A DNA stretch of 64,000 bases, from the NCBI RefSeq assembly GCF_022669015.1, contig NZ_JAKKSL010000004.1:186001-250000 (forward strand). The letters are read 5' to 3'. The notes below the pieces were generated by a model that did no database searches, was not told the DNA's origin, and worked only from the letters and a program-made list of their open reading frames with translations. Source of the stretch: Colwellia maritima (GTDB lineage Bacteria; Pseudomonadota; Gammaproteobacteria; Enterobacterales; Alteromonadaceae). This document shows, in pieces, positions 17,964 to 27,711 of this stretch. Each line of letters begins with the position of its first letter. The stretch's first letter is position 1. The translations under genes and the position numbers were made by a program.

Positions 17964-19886
17964 ATGGGTAAAATCATTGGTATTGACTTAGGTACAACTA
18001 ACTCTTGTGTTGCTGTATTAGACGGCGACAAAGTTCGTGTTATTGAAAATGCAGAAGGTGACCGTACCACTCCTTCAATTATTGCTTACACTGAAGATGG
18101 CGAAACATTAGTAGGTCAACCTGCTAAACGTCAATCAGTCACTAACCCAAAAAACACATTATTTGCCATTAAGCGTTTAATTGGTCGTCGCTTTGAAGAT
18201 GAAGAAGTACAACGTGATCTTAAAATTATGCCTTTTGGCATTGTTAAAGCTGACAACGGTGATGCTTGGGTTACTGCACGTGACAAAAATGTTGCGCCAC
18301 CACAAGTGTCTGCTGAAGTGTTAAAGAAAATGAAAAAAACAGCAGAAGATTACTTAGGTGAAACAGTTTCTGAAGCGGTAATTACTGTTCCTGCTTACTT
18401 TAACGATTCACAACGCCAAGCAACGAAAGATCTTGGCCGTATTCTTGGTTTAGATGTTAAACGTATTATTAACGAACCAACGGCTGCTGCCCTTGCTTAC
18501 GGTATGGACAAAAAGCAAGGTGATAAAGTTGTTGCTGTTTACGATTTAGGTGGTGGTACTTTTGATATCTCAATTATTGAAATTGATGAAGTTGATGGCG
18601 AGCATACTTTCGAAGTATTAGCGACTAATGGTGATACTCACCTAGGTGGTGAAGATTTTGATAACCGTTTAATTAACTACCTTGTTGCTGAATTCAAAAA
18701 AGATCAAGGTATGGATTTAACAACTGATCCATTAGCGATGCAACGTTTAAAAGAAGCTGCAGAGAAAGCAAAATGTGAATTGTCTTCAGCTCAACAAACA
18801 GATGTTAACTTACCTTATATCACTGCTGATGGTTCAGGCCCTAAGCATATGAACATTAAAGTAACACGCGCTAAGTTAGAATCTCTTGTTGAAGATATGG
18901 TTAAAGCAACTTTAGAGCCACTTAAACAAGCGCTTAAGGATGCAGATTTATCAGTAAGTGACGTTAATGACGTTATCTTAGTTGGTGGTCAATCACGTAT
19001 GCCAATGGTTCAAAAAGCGGTAACAGATTTCTTTGGTAAAGAGCCACGTAAAGATGTTAACCCTGATGAAGCTGTAGCGGCAGGTGCTGCGATTCAAGCG
19101 GGTGTTTTATCTGGTGATGTTACTGACGTACTTCTATTAGATGTTACGCCATTATCATTAGGTATTGAAACAATGGGTGGTGTCATGACGAAAGTTATTG
19201 ATAAAAATACCACTATTCCAACGAAACAATCACAAACATTCTCTACTGCTGACGATAACCAAGCCGCGGTGACTGTTCATGTTGTTCAAGGTGAGCGTAA
19301 GCAAGCCAGTGCTAATAAATCATTAGGTCAATTTAACCTTGAGGGGATTGATCAAAGACCACGTGGTACGCCACAAATCGAAGTAACTTTCGATATTGAT
19401 GCTGATGGTATTTTGCATGTAACAGCAAAAGATAAGAATACAGGTAAAGAGCAAAAAATCACCATTAAAGCGTCTTCTGGTTTATCAGATGATGAAGTAG
19501 AGCAAATGGTACGTGATGCAGAAGCGAATGCTGATGCTGATGCTAAGTTTGAGGAATTAGTACAAACTCGTAACCAAGCTGACGGTATGGTTCATGCTAC
19601 TCGCAAGCAAGTTGAAGAAGGCGGCGATGATTTACCAAGCGAAGATAAAGAGAAAATTGAAGCTGCTATTTCTGAACTTGAAACTGTGCTTAAAGGTGAA
19701 GATAAAGAAGCGATTGACGCTAAGTCTCAAGCATTAATGGAAGCCTCTGCTAAATTAATGGAAATTGCTCAAGCGAAACAACAAGCTCAAGGTGCACCTG
19801 AAGGGGCGGCTCAAGAAGCTGACAGCGCTGATTCAGCAGATGATGTTGTAGATGCTGAGTTTGAAGAAGTGAAAGACGATAAATAG
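17964..19886 (+). CDS. dnaK: Molecular chaperone DnaK (Hsp70), main copy
   Basis: This complete 640-residue Hsp70 has the phosphate-binding loop [13 protein letters not shown] at the N-terminus, the [11 protein letters not shown] block, the hydrophobic linker [15 protein letters not shown], a substrate-binding domain, a lid, and the C-terminal EFEEVKDDK tail typical of proteobacterial DnaK. It folds and protects proteins together with DnaJ and GrpE. It is the canonical copy, because grpE lies just upstream, dnaJ just downstream, and a sigma-32 promoter precedes it. The start follows GGAG in AGGAGCTTCCCCCTCATG. A second, closely similar DnaK is encoded at 45277-47175. Confidence 0.97.
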   Translation: MGKIIGIDLGTTNSCVAVLDGDKVRVIENAEGDRTTPSIIAYTEDGETLVGQPAKRQSVTNPKNTLFAIKRLIGRRFEDEEVQRDLKIMPFGIVKADNGDAWVTARDKNVAPPQVSAEVLKKMKKTAEDYLGETVSEAVITVPAYFNDSQRQATKDLGRILGLDVKRIINEPTAAALAYGMDKKQGDKVVAVYDLGGGTFDISIIEIDEVDGEHTFEVLATNGDTHLGGEDFDNRLINYLVAEFKKDQGMDLTTDPLAMQRLKEAAEKAKCELSSAQQTDVNLPYITADGSGPKHMNIKVTRAKLESLVEDMVKATLEPLKQALKDADLSVSDVNDVILVGGQSRMPMVQKAVTDFFGKEPRKDVNPDEAVAAGAAIQAGVLSGDVTDVLLLDVTPLSLGIETMGGVMTKVIDKNTTIPTKQSQTFSTADDNQAAVTVHVVQGERKQASANKSLGQFNLEGIDQRPRGTPQIEVTFDIDADGILHVTAKDKNTGKEQKITIKASSGLSDDEVEQMVRDAEANADADAKFEELVQTRNQADGMVHATRKQVEEGGDDLPSEDKEKIEAAISELETVLKGEDKEAIDAKSQALMEASAKLMEIAQAKQQAQGAPEGAAQEADSADSADDVVDAEFEEVKDDK

Positions 19887-20110
19887 TTTTTAATGTATGC
19901 AGGTGTCGTTTTATTACTTAATTTCATCGTTGAAGGTACTCACGTATAGCCTACGTATTGTGCCTTCGCTTTGAAGTAAAGCGATATAGCCTAACCTGAG
20001 TAATTAAAATGCTGCTATTTTAGTTAAGTAAATTTAAAGCGCTGATTTATATCGGCGCTTCTTACGTTAAAGCCAATGTTAATTAAAGTACAAACCAAAA
20101 GAAGTCATTT

Positions 20111-21254
20111 ATGTCAAAACGCGATTATTATGAAGTCGGAAGTATCAAAAGATGCCAATGAGCGCGATATCAAAAAATCCTATAAAAAGTTAGCGATGAA
20201 ATATCACCCGGATAGAACCAAGGGCGATAAAGAAAAAGAAGAAACCTTTAAAGAAATTCAAGAAGCGTATGAAGTCTTAAAAGATGATCAAAAGCGTGCT
20301 GCTTATGATCAATACGGCCATGCTGCTTTTGAACAAGGCGGCCACGGTGGTGGTGGCGGTTTTGGCGGTGGTCAAGGTGACTTTGGTGATGCTTTTGGTG
20401 ACATTTTTGGTGATATTTTTGGTGGCGGCCGAGGCCGAGGTGGCAGACAATCGCGCGCACAACGTGGATCTGATTTACGTTATAACGTTGAATTAAATCT
20501 TGAAGATGCGGTAAAAGGTAAAAGCCTAGAGATTAAAGTACCTACTTATGTTAGTTGTGAACCTTGTGATGGTTCAGGCGCTAAAAAAGGAACATCGGCT
20601 AAAACCTGTACTACCTGTCACGGACACGGGCAAGTACAAATGCGTCAAGGTTTGTTTGCTGTGCAGCAAACATGCCCAACGTGTGGTGGTAAAGGAAAAA
20701 TAATTACTGATCCTTGTCCTGCATGTCGTGGTCAAGGACGTGTAGAGAAAACGAAAACCTTATCTGTAAAAATTCCACCAGGTGTTGATACGGGTGATAG
20801 AATTCGTCTGTCAGGTGAAGGTGAAGCAGGTGAACATGGTGCACCCGCGGGTGATTTATACGTGCAAGTGAATGTACGTGACCACGATATTTTTGTTCGT
20901 GATGAAAACCACCTATACTGCGAAGTGCCCATTAGTTTTGTTACCGCAGCTTTAGGTGGTGAAATTGAAGTGCCAACCTTAGGCGGTAAAGTTAAACTTA
21001 AAGTACCGAAAGAGACACAAACAGGCAAAATGTTCCGCTTACGTGGTAAAGGCGTTAAGTCAGTGCGCAGTGCAACAACAGGCGATTTAATGTGTAAAGT
21101 GGTCATAGAAACACCTGTTAATTTATCTGGTGACCAAGCCGACTTGTTACGCCAATTAGAAGAGAAAATGGGTAAAAGCAGTAAAAAGCATAGCCCAAAA
21201 GAAACAGGTTTCTTCGATGGCGTTAAAAAGTTTTTCGATGACTTAAAAGGCTAA
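20111..21254 (+). CDS. dnaJ: Co-chaperone DnaJ (Hsp40), frameshift near start
   Basis: DnaJ delivers substrates to DnaK and stimulates its ATPase. The J domain ([20 protein letters not shown]) has the HPD motif. A G/F-rich region follows, then four zinc-binding CxxCxGxG repeats ([32 protein letters not shown]) and the C-terminal peptide-binding domains. The true start is the ATG at 20111 (MSKRDYYEV). The frame shifts at 20140-20147, where GTCGGAAGTATC replaces the expected coding for VLGVS. The long in-frame start at 20076 gives an untypical N-terminus and is rejected. The gap to dnaK is 224 bases with no clear heat-shock promoter. Confidence 0.93.
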
Positions 21255-21285
21255 ATTAGCATATAAATAAGTTATATCAATTAAG

Positions 21286-21319
21286 AAACCACATCAAGTT
21301 CGCTTTATGTGGTTTTTTT
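21286..21319 (+). terminator. Intrinsic terminator after dnaJ
   Basis: AAACCACAT and ATGTGGTTT form a nine-base stem around a 12-base loop and are followed by T residues, 32 bases after the dnaJ stop codon. Confidence 0.85.
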
Positions 21320-21398
21320 CCTAGCGAAGCAAGCAAAAGCCGAACACTATCCGATTATTTTTGTACACTACCATTTACCATTTACCATAGATATAGAT

Positions 21399-22151
21399 TT
21401 ACCATGGATGAAGCCATTTTTGTTTCATTGCTAACCATTGTGCCTTACCTTGTACTGAAGCAAGCCAAATATTAATATCATCCTTGATTCCTATATTCGC
21501 TTTAGAAATTAAAATACTTCGGGTAAACTCCATCTCATAATTTTCTAAAATAAATAGCTTCTCTGTTATTTTTGGAAATTCTTTTTGAATATATGAATAA
21601 GTTTGCATGCCAATAACACCAATGTCAGCTCTATTCTTTATTAGCATTTGTGGCACTAATAACTCTTTCGTCACATCGACACGGTTGATCTTATGTTTTT
21701 TCACTAAGTTTTCTAGATTTATGTATGTGTAACCGCGAACGCCTACCAATGTTTTACCAAATAGAGATGTCGGATTTTTATATCTTAAGCTTGGATCATT
21801 GGTTATATACAACTCTTTATCTTTAATTAAGTCTTCTATCCAAGCATACTTTATCTTTTCTTTGTCTTTAACCCAGAGAGGGTTAACCCAAAGTAATACG
21901 CCAGGATCTATCAAAAAATTTATTGATCTTTGTTTTGGTATATAAACAAGTTGGTAAGTGTAATTTGTGGAAAATTGATTTAAACTTCTGACCAAATCAT
22001 AACTTAAACCAGATTCATTTTCTTTATCAACTATGAAGGGGGGCTTGTTTAAATAGGTATAAAGAGAGATAAGTTCTTTAGAATATATTTGAGCAGAAAA
22101 AGTTAAAAATAAGAAACAAACGATACAAAATAATTTATTAAGCATCTTCAT
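21399..22151 (-). CDS. Periplasmic substrate-binding protein-like (SBP_bac_3 type)
   Basis: This 250-residue protein has a clear signal peptide (LFCIVCFLFLTFSAQIYS) and the two-lobe pattern of extracellular solute-binding family 3. A TYLNKPPFIV strand lies near the mature N-terminus, and the hinge region reads TLVGVRGYTYINLE. Many stand-alone members in Alteromonadales are encoded without transporter genes and may be sensors; no ABC permease or ATPase is adjacent here, so the ligand and role are unknown. The AT content is somewhat higher than in the neighbouring chaperone genes. Confidence 0.65.
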   Translation of the reverse strand: MKMLNKLFCIVCFLFLTFSAQIYSKELISLYTYLNKPPFIVDKENESGLSYDLVRSLNQFSTNYTYQLVYIPKQRSINFLIDPGVLLWVNPLWVKDKEKIKYAWIEDLIKDKELYITNDPSLRYKNPTSLFGKTLVGVRGYTYINLENLVKKHKINRVDVTKELLVPQMLIKNRADIGVIGMQTYSYIQKEFPKITEKLFILENYEMEFTRSILISKANIGIKDDINIWLASVQGKAQWLAMKQKWLHPW

Positions 22152-22315
22152 TATTTTTCCTCTTAATTGTCAATTACATAATTTGATCTTCTACAGTGTA
22201 AGTACAAAATCAATATAAATCTATCTGTTTTAAAATACAATTTTCAACGTGTTGAATACACAATTATATAATATAAACGTAAAAACAATTAAATGGTTTA
22301 ACTTTTCTGGTCTTG

Positions 22316-23159
22316 TTATTTTCTGTGTACGAGAGATTTACACGCTACGATGATTAACACTATGAGTAAACTCATTATCGAAAAACTACCGCCACCATGT
22401 ACCTGAACTACTTCTATATAAGGTTCATCATGGTCGGCACTTTCTAATGATAAAGCGTACAGTGCATTGTCATCATCAGAGCTGTAACTAGCAACAATAT
22501 CGTTATAACCAACCTGATATAAATCAATTAACACATCATAATAATCAGCATTATAACCCGATAAAAAAGTGGTCATTACTTCATATTCGTCGGTATCAGA
22601 TTCACCTTCAATAATAAAATAATCTGTGGTGAAATAGTGAACCCAAGGGCCACCATTTTTACTGAGATATAACAAAGCATATACTTCACCCCAAGGGCTT
22701 GCGGTATAGCTATAAATATCAGCGTCAAAAATCACACTAAAAGTTTGGTAAAAACCGTCACCATCTAAGTCATCTGCTAAAAAGTTTGGTGGCACCATAA
22801 ATGCTAAAATCAGCGTAATAATCATAGGAACTATTTTGTACTAATAGGTTTTTGGCTGATTTATTAACAAAACCTTTAGCGGTATTTGTCATCTGTTCTC
22901 GGGTCTTCGAAGTTGCTTTGTTACTCAATTGATCAGGGATTGCAGTAAGTTTATCGAACGATGTCATATTTTTGCGTTTATCAATATCAAACTCACTTTT
23001 GAATGCCCCTTGGGAAATTGTGTATATTGGTGTAGAAATCTCACTGACTTCATTGGCAAATGCATTGGTAGCCCAAAGCATATTGGCAACGGTGAACAAT
23101 AGACCTTTAGTTAGTAACTTTGATTTGTTTATTCTCATTTTATACGGTGTTTTAAACAT
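22316..23159 (-). CDS. Choice-of-anchor H-like exported protein (frameshifted)
   Basis: The N-terminal part carries a signal peptide (LLFTVANMLWATNAFA). The C-terminal part has a repeat-free beta-rich domain (DDLDGDGFYQTFSVIFDADIY, YLSKNGGPWVHYFTTD, YYDVLIDLY) and ends with a GGGSF motif, a hydrophobic segment and a basic tail, as in C-terminal protein-sorting signals. I assign it to the choice-of-anchor H type from memory of that pattern. The halves are in different frames; a one-base change near 22779-22785 joins GATKLF to ADDLDGDG. The gene is divergent from the PepSY/two-component operon and shares that system's direct-repeat operator. Confidence 0.6.
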
Positions 23160-23209
23160 AATATATCCTTAGCTGTTTTTACTTATGCAGTTATTAAAGC
23201 GCAGTTAAG

Positions 23210-23225
23210 ATGAATACAAGCTGAA
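23210..23225 (-). promoter_or_regulatory. Direct-repeat operator, upstream of the anchor-protein gene
   Basis: On the minus strand this reads TTCAGCTTGTATTCAT, an 11-base-period direct repeat. It matches two other sites near the two-component system (23244-23259 and 25671-25686). The period of one helical turn is what OmpR/PhoB-type regulators bind. Confidence 0.55.
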
Positions 23226-23243
23226 TGATCTATTATGAAAATG

Positions 23244-23259
23244 TTCAGCTTATATTCAG
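23244..23259 (+). promoter_or_regulatory. Direct-repeat operator, upstream of the PepSY/two-component operon
   Basis: TTCAGCTTATATTCAG: two TTCAG half-sites start 11 bases apart, followed by TATGAT as a possible -10 at 23271-23276. This suggests that the response regulator controls its own operon. Confidence 0.6.
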
Positions 23260-23332
23260 TTGCTAAGCGTTATGATTTTAAATAAGCTATAGCTATTAAC
23301 TAACACCATGCTTGCTAGTACTTGGAACATAA

Positions 23333-23653
23333 ATGAAACTTGTTTTACCTTATTTTTTACGTTGTTATTTAATTTTTATGGTCGCGCACTCTACCTGTTC
23401 TTTAGCAAGTGGTGGTGTACTTAGTGCTGCTACTATGCAAGTTAATCATCAGGGTAGGTCAACTACGAAGCAACAGGCAAATGTCATTAGCAGCCGGCAG
23501 GCTGCTCACATGGCTAAATCTCGTTTTGGTGGTAAGGTACTTAAAGTACAAAAGCAGAATACAGGCTATCGCGTTAAGCTAATTAAAAATGACGGTAATA
23601 TTGTGTCGGTTTATGTAGATGCAAAATCCGGCCGTATCAGTGGTGGCAATTAA
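23333..23653 (+). CDS. PepSY-domain periplasmic protein
   Basis: This is a 106-residue exported protein with a signal peptide (about residues 1-25). A single PepSY fold follows: VISSRQAAHMAKSRFGGKVL, then GYRVKLIKNDGNIVSVYVDAKSGRI. PepSY proteins often sit next to two-component systems and act as periplasmic modulators or sensors. Here the stop codon is two bases from the start of the response regulator gene, so the three genes form one operon. Confidence 0.82.
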   Translation: MKLVLPYFLRCYLIFMVAHSTCSLASGGVLSAATMQVNHQGRSTTKQQANVISSRQAAHMAKSRFGGKVLKVQKQNTGYRVKLIKNDGNIVSVYVDAKSGRISGGN

Positions 23654-23655
23654 GT

Positions 23656-24335
23656 ATGCGTTTATTATTAATTGAAGATGATTTAGCCCTACAACGTAAT
23701 TTATATGAGCACTTAACCGCTGCGAATTACTTAGTGGATTTAGCCAGTGATGGTGAAACAGGCTTATTTCAAGGACAAGAATATCCCTACGATGCGGCAA
23801 TTATTGATATCGGTTTACCCATCATTGACGGGATTAGCGTTATTCGAATGCTACGTGAGAAAAATATTGATTTTCCAATCATCGTACTGACAGCAAGAGA
23901 CAGTTGGCAAGATAAAGTGGTTGGTTTAGATGCAGGGGCAGATGATTATTTAACTAAACCTTTTCAACCACAAGAGTTACTGGCACGTTTAAATGCACTT
24001 ATTCGCCGCTCGGTGGACAAGCAAGTCCCTTAATCAAAAATGGGCCGTTAACGATTAACACCAAAAATTTTCAAGTTGAAGTAAATAACCAAACAATAAA
24101 ACTTAGTAGCTCTGAATATAAATTACTTGAATACATGATGCTACATCTAGACGAAGTTACCTCTAAAGCAATTTTGACCGAACATATTTATGATCAAGAT
24201 TTCGATCTTGATTCAAATGTTATTGAGGTATTTGTTCGGAGATTAAGAAAAAAATTAGATCCGACTAGTGAGTATGGCTTTATAGAAACGCTGCGAGGAC
24301 ATGGGTATAAGTTAAAGCGATTTAACAACGAATGA
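23656..24335 (+). CDS. OmpR-family response regulator (frameshifted)
   Basis: The receiver domain has the acidic pair (LLIEDDLALQ), the phosphorylated aspartate in DAAIIDIGLP (about D51) and the KPF lysine. The C-terminal winged helix is of OmpR/PhoB type (SSSEYKLLEYMM, NVIEVFVRRLRKKL, ETLRGHGYKL). It looks like the QseB/PmrA/PhoP group. The frame changes near 24011-24015, where one G appears to be missing (CTCGGTGG), joining RRS to GGQASPLIKNG. Full length is about 226 residues, normal for the family. It overlaps the start of the kinase gene by four bases. Confidence 0.88.
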
Positions 24336-25667
24336 ACTCTTTAAAAGTTAGGTTGTTTTTAAGTACATTAATTATGACTGTGGTTATGCTACCTATTATT
24401 GGCTTAACATTAACAAAAGCGTTTGAAAAACAATTAATTTTAGCGATTCAAAATGAATTGAAAGCCTACAGTTACTCCATTTTTACGGTTGCTGAGGTTG
24501 AAAATAACCAACTGTTAATGCCTGAACTCTTATTAGAAACCCAATTTAACGTGAGTCAATCAGGTTTATATGCCTTAATCACTGCTTTACCTAAAGATAA
24601 GCAGGATGCGAATCAAGATGACGATCCGCTATGGCAATCGCAGTCATTACTCACATTATCAGTCCCCTCTATTTTACCTTTTCCAAAGGTGGGTCAAACC
24701 CAATTTTCAACAATAAATTTAGCGGGTAATAGTCATTTACTTTATAGTTTTAGTGTTAGTTTTTCTGAGAACGGACAGTCGTTTCCTGTCACGCTACATT
24801 TGATGAAAGATCAACAGAATTCTGCCATTGTACTTCAAGAATTCAAACAGCAACTCTGGACATGGTTGTTGGTGTTAATGATTGTATTTATTTTTGTGCA
24901 AATTATCTGGTTACTTTGGACATTAAAACCGCTTAACGTCTTAACACGCGAACTTGAGCAGATTGAAAAAGGTGAAAAAAGCACTAGATGCTATGTATCC
25001 ACGGGAATTACAACAAGTTACACAACAATTAAATAGTTTGCTTATCACGGAGGAAAATCAGCGTACGCGTTATCGAAATGCCTTAGCTGATCTCGCGCAT
25101 AGTCTTAAAAACCCACTTGCAGTATTGCAAAGTCAGGGAGATGTTTCTGTTAGTGCGAAAGAGCAACTTCAGGTGATTAATCAAATTATTGATCATCAAC
25201 TTAAAAGAGCACAAAGTGCAGGGCAGTCTTCTTGGCATATAGGTGTTCAGGTTAGCCAAGTTACCGACAAGCTTATCAAAACATTATCTAAAATATATCG
25301 TGATAAAAACCTATCTTTTATTGTTAAGGTCGATACAAAAGCTATATTTAAAGGTGATAAAGCGGATTTAATGGAAATTTTAGGCAATCTTTTGGATAAC
25401 GCTTGCAAAGCGGCACAAAAGGAAGTTGCTATCGATGTGTACACCACCAATAAAAATTTATGTATTGAAATTGCCGATGATGGTGTAGGTATAGATGATT
25501 CACAACAAGCAGTTATTCTCTCTCGAGGTGGTCGTGCAGATACTTATCAGGCGGGGCATGGTATTGGTTTAGCCATCGTTAATGATTTAGTTAGTAGTTA
25601 TCAGGGGCAATTAGCTATTGGTAACTCAACCACGCTTACTGGCGCTGTTTTTACTATTACCTTTTGA
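24332..25667 (+). CDS. Sensor histidine kinase (frameshifted)
   Basis: This is a membrane-bound kinase with two transmembrane segments (about residues 8-28 and 170-192) bounding a periplasmic sensor of about 140 residues. The H-box is ALADLAHSLKNPLAVL, with phosphorylated histidine, and the ATPase part has an N-box (NLLDNACKAA), G1 (ADDGVGID) and G2 (GHGIGLAIV). It resembles the PhoQ/QseC group. The frame shifts near 24975-24980, where an A run has lost one base; correction gives QIEKGEKKALDAMYPREL. The ATGA overlap with the response regulator shows translational coupling. Confidence 0.87.
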
Positions 25668-25670
25668 TGA

Positions 25671-25686
25671 TTCAGCTAACGTTCAG
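25671..25686 (+). promoter_or_regulatory. Direct-repeat operator, upstream of the DUF3300 gene
   Basis: TTCAGCTAACGTTCAG has the same TTCAGC-N5-TTCAG design as the site before the PepSY/two-component operon. It lies 48 bases before the DUF3300 start, just after the kinase stop codon, so the next gene is likely under the same regulator with its own promoter. Confidence 0.6.
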
Positions 25687-25733
25687 TTTAGCTTTGTTAT
25701 CTTTATGACTTAACATTAATCATAAGGATTATA

Positions 25734-26944
25734 ATGATGAAAAACATCCTACGCGTTTTTAGCTTTGTTTGTGCTATTACAACTTATGCGTTTGCCAGTT
25801 TTACGGCTTTTGCACAAGACGATCAAGCGCAGCAAGTGCAAGTAGAAGAGCGAACATTTACTGAGGCAGAGCTAGCGCAAATGTTAGCCCCTATTGCATT
25901 GTATCCCGATAGTCTGTTAACACATATTTTAATTGCTGCAACTTATCCTATTGAAATTGTTGAAGCTCAGCGTTGGTTACTTAAAAATGACAAACTTAAT
26001 TCAACGCAATTAGTAAAAGCAATTGAAACGTTCGAGTGGGATGCCAGTGTTAAAGCATTAGTGCCTTTTGAACGTATTCTTAACCGATTAAGTGAAGACT
26101 TGCGTTGGACACAGCAGCTTGGTGATGCTTTTTTAGAGAATGAAGAGAGATTGTTGATTAGTATTCAGTCACTTAGGGAGCAAGCTAAGCTTCCGGAAAT
26201 CTTGATAAAATGGAGAACCTAGACGTAAGCTATGAAAATAACAATATAATTATTGAACCACGCGAACAAGAAATTGTTTATGTGCCTTATTATGACACGC
26301 GTATGGTTTATGGTGCTTGGCACTGGTCTTCTTATCCCCCAGTTTATTGGACTCCTCATCGTAACGTTTTTGTAAATCGTTACAGACCTTTTGCTTGGCA
26401 TTCAGGTATTCATATTTCATTTAATTATTTTTTTAGTGCTTTTCATTGGAATAATCATCATGTTGTGGTGGTTAACCCGAGAAAAACCCATCATTACCGA
26501 CCTCGTCGACAAATTACTCGTGGTGGTTATGCTAAACGTTGGTTGCATAAACCCATTCATAGAAGAGGTGTTTCATATAAAAACAGGGTTGTTCGTGAAA
26601 AGTACCATGGTTATTCAGATAAAAAAATTGGGGTGTAAACAGTAATCGTTCTGTTAAGCCACATAAAACAAATCGAGTAATAAAATCGAAATCACATTCT
26701 CATGTTAATTTAACAACACATCATGTGAAAAACAATATACTGGTAAGTAAGCACTCTAATAGTAAAGAGAAAACCTGACCGGGTGATTACTAACTCACCT
26801 AAAAGTATCACGAATAAACCGAGAACTTTAACGGGAACAAAGCGTAATCACCAATCAAAAACAAAACAACAGACTAGAAAAACGTCATCAAAACCCGAAA
26901 ATTTTAATCGTACTAAAACGAAACATACTAAGGAACGGTATTAA
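25734..26944 (+). CDS. DUF3300 family exported protein (multiple frameshifts)
   Basis: After a signal peptide (FVCAITTYAFASFTAFA) comes the conserved DUF3300 block: LAPIALYPDSLLTHILIAATYP, RWLLKN, WDASVKALVPF and VPYYDTRMVYGAWHW. The C-terminal third is a very basic, low-complexity, His/Arg/Lys/Ser/Thr-rich tail. Three indels are needed for one frame: near 26186 (A run), near 26630 (GGGG) and near 26776. They give a protein of about 400 residues ending at 26944. The function of DUF3300 is unknown. The shared direct-repeat operator ties it to the preceding two-component system, which suggests an envelope-stress or surface role. Confidence 0.72.
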
Positions 26945-26986
26945 CAGCACAGGGTAAGTTGAGTTAAAACAAATGGCCTCAGAAGT

Positions 26987-27457
26987 CTACTCATCTTGGA
27001 AGTTAGGGAGAACACCGCTACGGCTATGTTCAAATACAAGGGATGTTTCTACTGTTGTTACTTCATCACGAGAGGTGATTTTTTTAAAAACAAATTGGCG
27101 TAAGTGTTCGCTGTCTTGCACTGACATATGTATGTAGTAATCATAGCTCCCTCCCATATGATACAAGTTTAAAATTTCAGGGTATTGTAATAAGTCATCG
27201 CGGAATTTATTTACAATTTGTTCTGAATAAGGTTGCAAACGAATCGCAGCAATCGCTTCAATATTACCGCCGATAGTGTTTAAATTTACGTCAATAAAAG
27301 CACCTCTGATTACCCTGTTTTGTTTTAACCGTTTTACACGTTCTAAACAGGTTGAGGGAGCAATACCTATTTTTTCGGCTAACTCTTTATTATTAATATC
27401 AGCATCATTGTATAAAATAGTTAAAATATGGAGGTCTATATTGTCGAGTTTTTTCAT
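26987..27457 (-). CDS. Lrp/AsnC-family transcriptional regulator
   Basis: The 156-residue protein has an N-terminal helix-turn-helix (NNKELAEKIGIAPSTCLERVKRL) and a C-terminal RAM effector-binding domain (IEAIAAIRLQPYSEQ, GGSYDYYIHMSVQD). It is typical of Lrp/AsnC regulators that sense amino acids, although the effector cannot be read from sequence. It is divergent from nhaA across about 250 bases. No adjacent amino-acid gene points to a target; control of itself or of nhaA is possible. Confidence 0.88.
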   Translation of the reverse strand: MKKLDNIDLHILTILYNDADINNKELAEKIGIAPSTCLERVKRLKQNRVIRGAFIDVNLNTIGGNIEAIAAIRLQPYSEQIVNKFRDDLLQYPEILNLYHMGGSYDYYIHMSVQDSEHLRQFVFKKITSRDEVTTVETSLVFEHSRSGVLPNFQDE

Positions 27458-27711
27458 TATTAACCTATAATAGAATCACTTAGTTATTATTTGTATTATA
27501 CTTAAACAACAAACCCAAGCTAGTTTTAATCAATAAAACATGCATTTATTTCGTTTTATTCTGTTTTTCCGAATTTTTAGCGTTTTATACGCGTTAGTAA
27601 AGATGAATAAAGATGAATAAAGTTGAATGTAATAAATTTGTTGCCTAGAGCCTTGTGCTTGACATATTATGTCACTTGTATTGGCGAAATTTTAAATTAA
27701 AAAGGAAAAAA

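Noticed and set aside
20076-20110. Upstream start for dnaJ
   Set aside because: It gives a non-DnaJ N-terminus; ATG at 20111 encodes MSKRDYYEV in the adjacent frame, interrupted by an indel.
27655-27711. Upstream start for nhaA
   Set aside because: It adds an untypical leader, and a better Shine-Dalgarno and family-like start lie at 27712.
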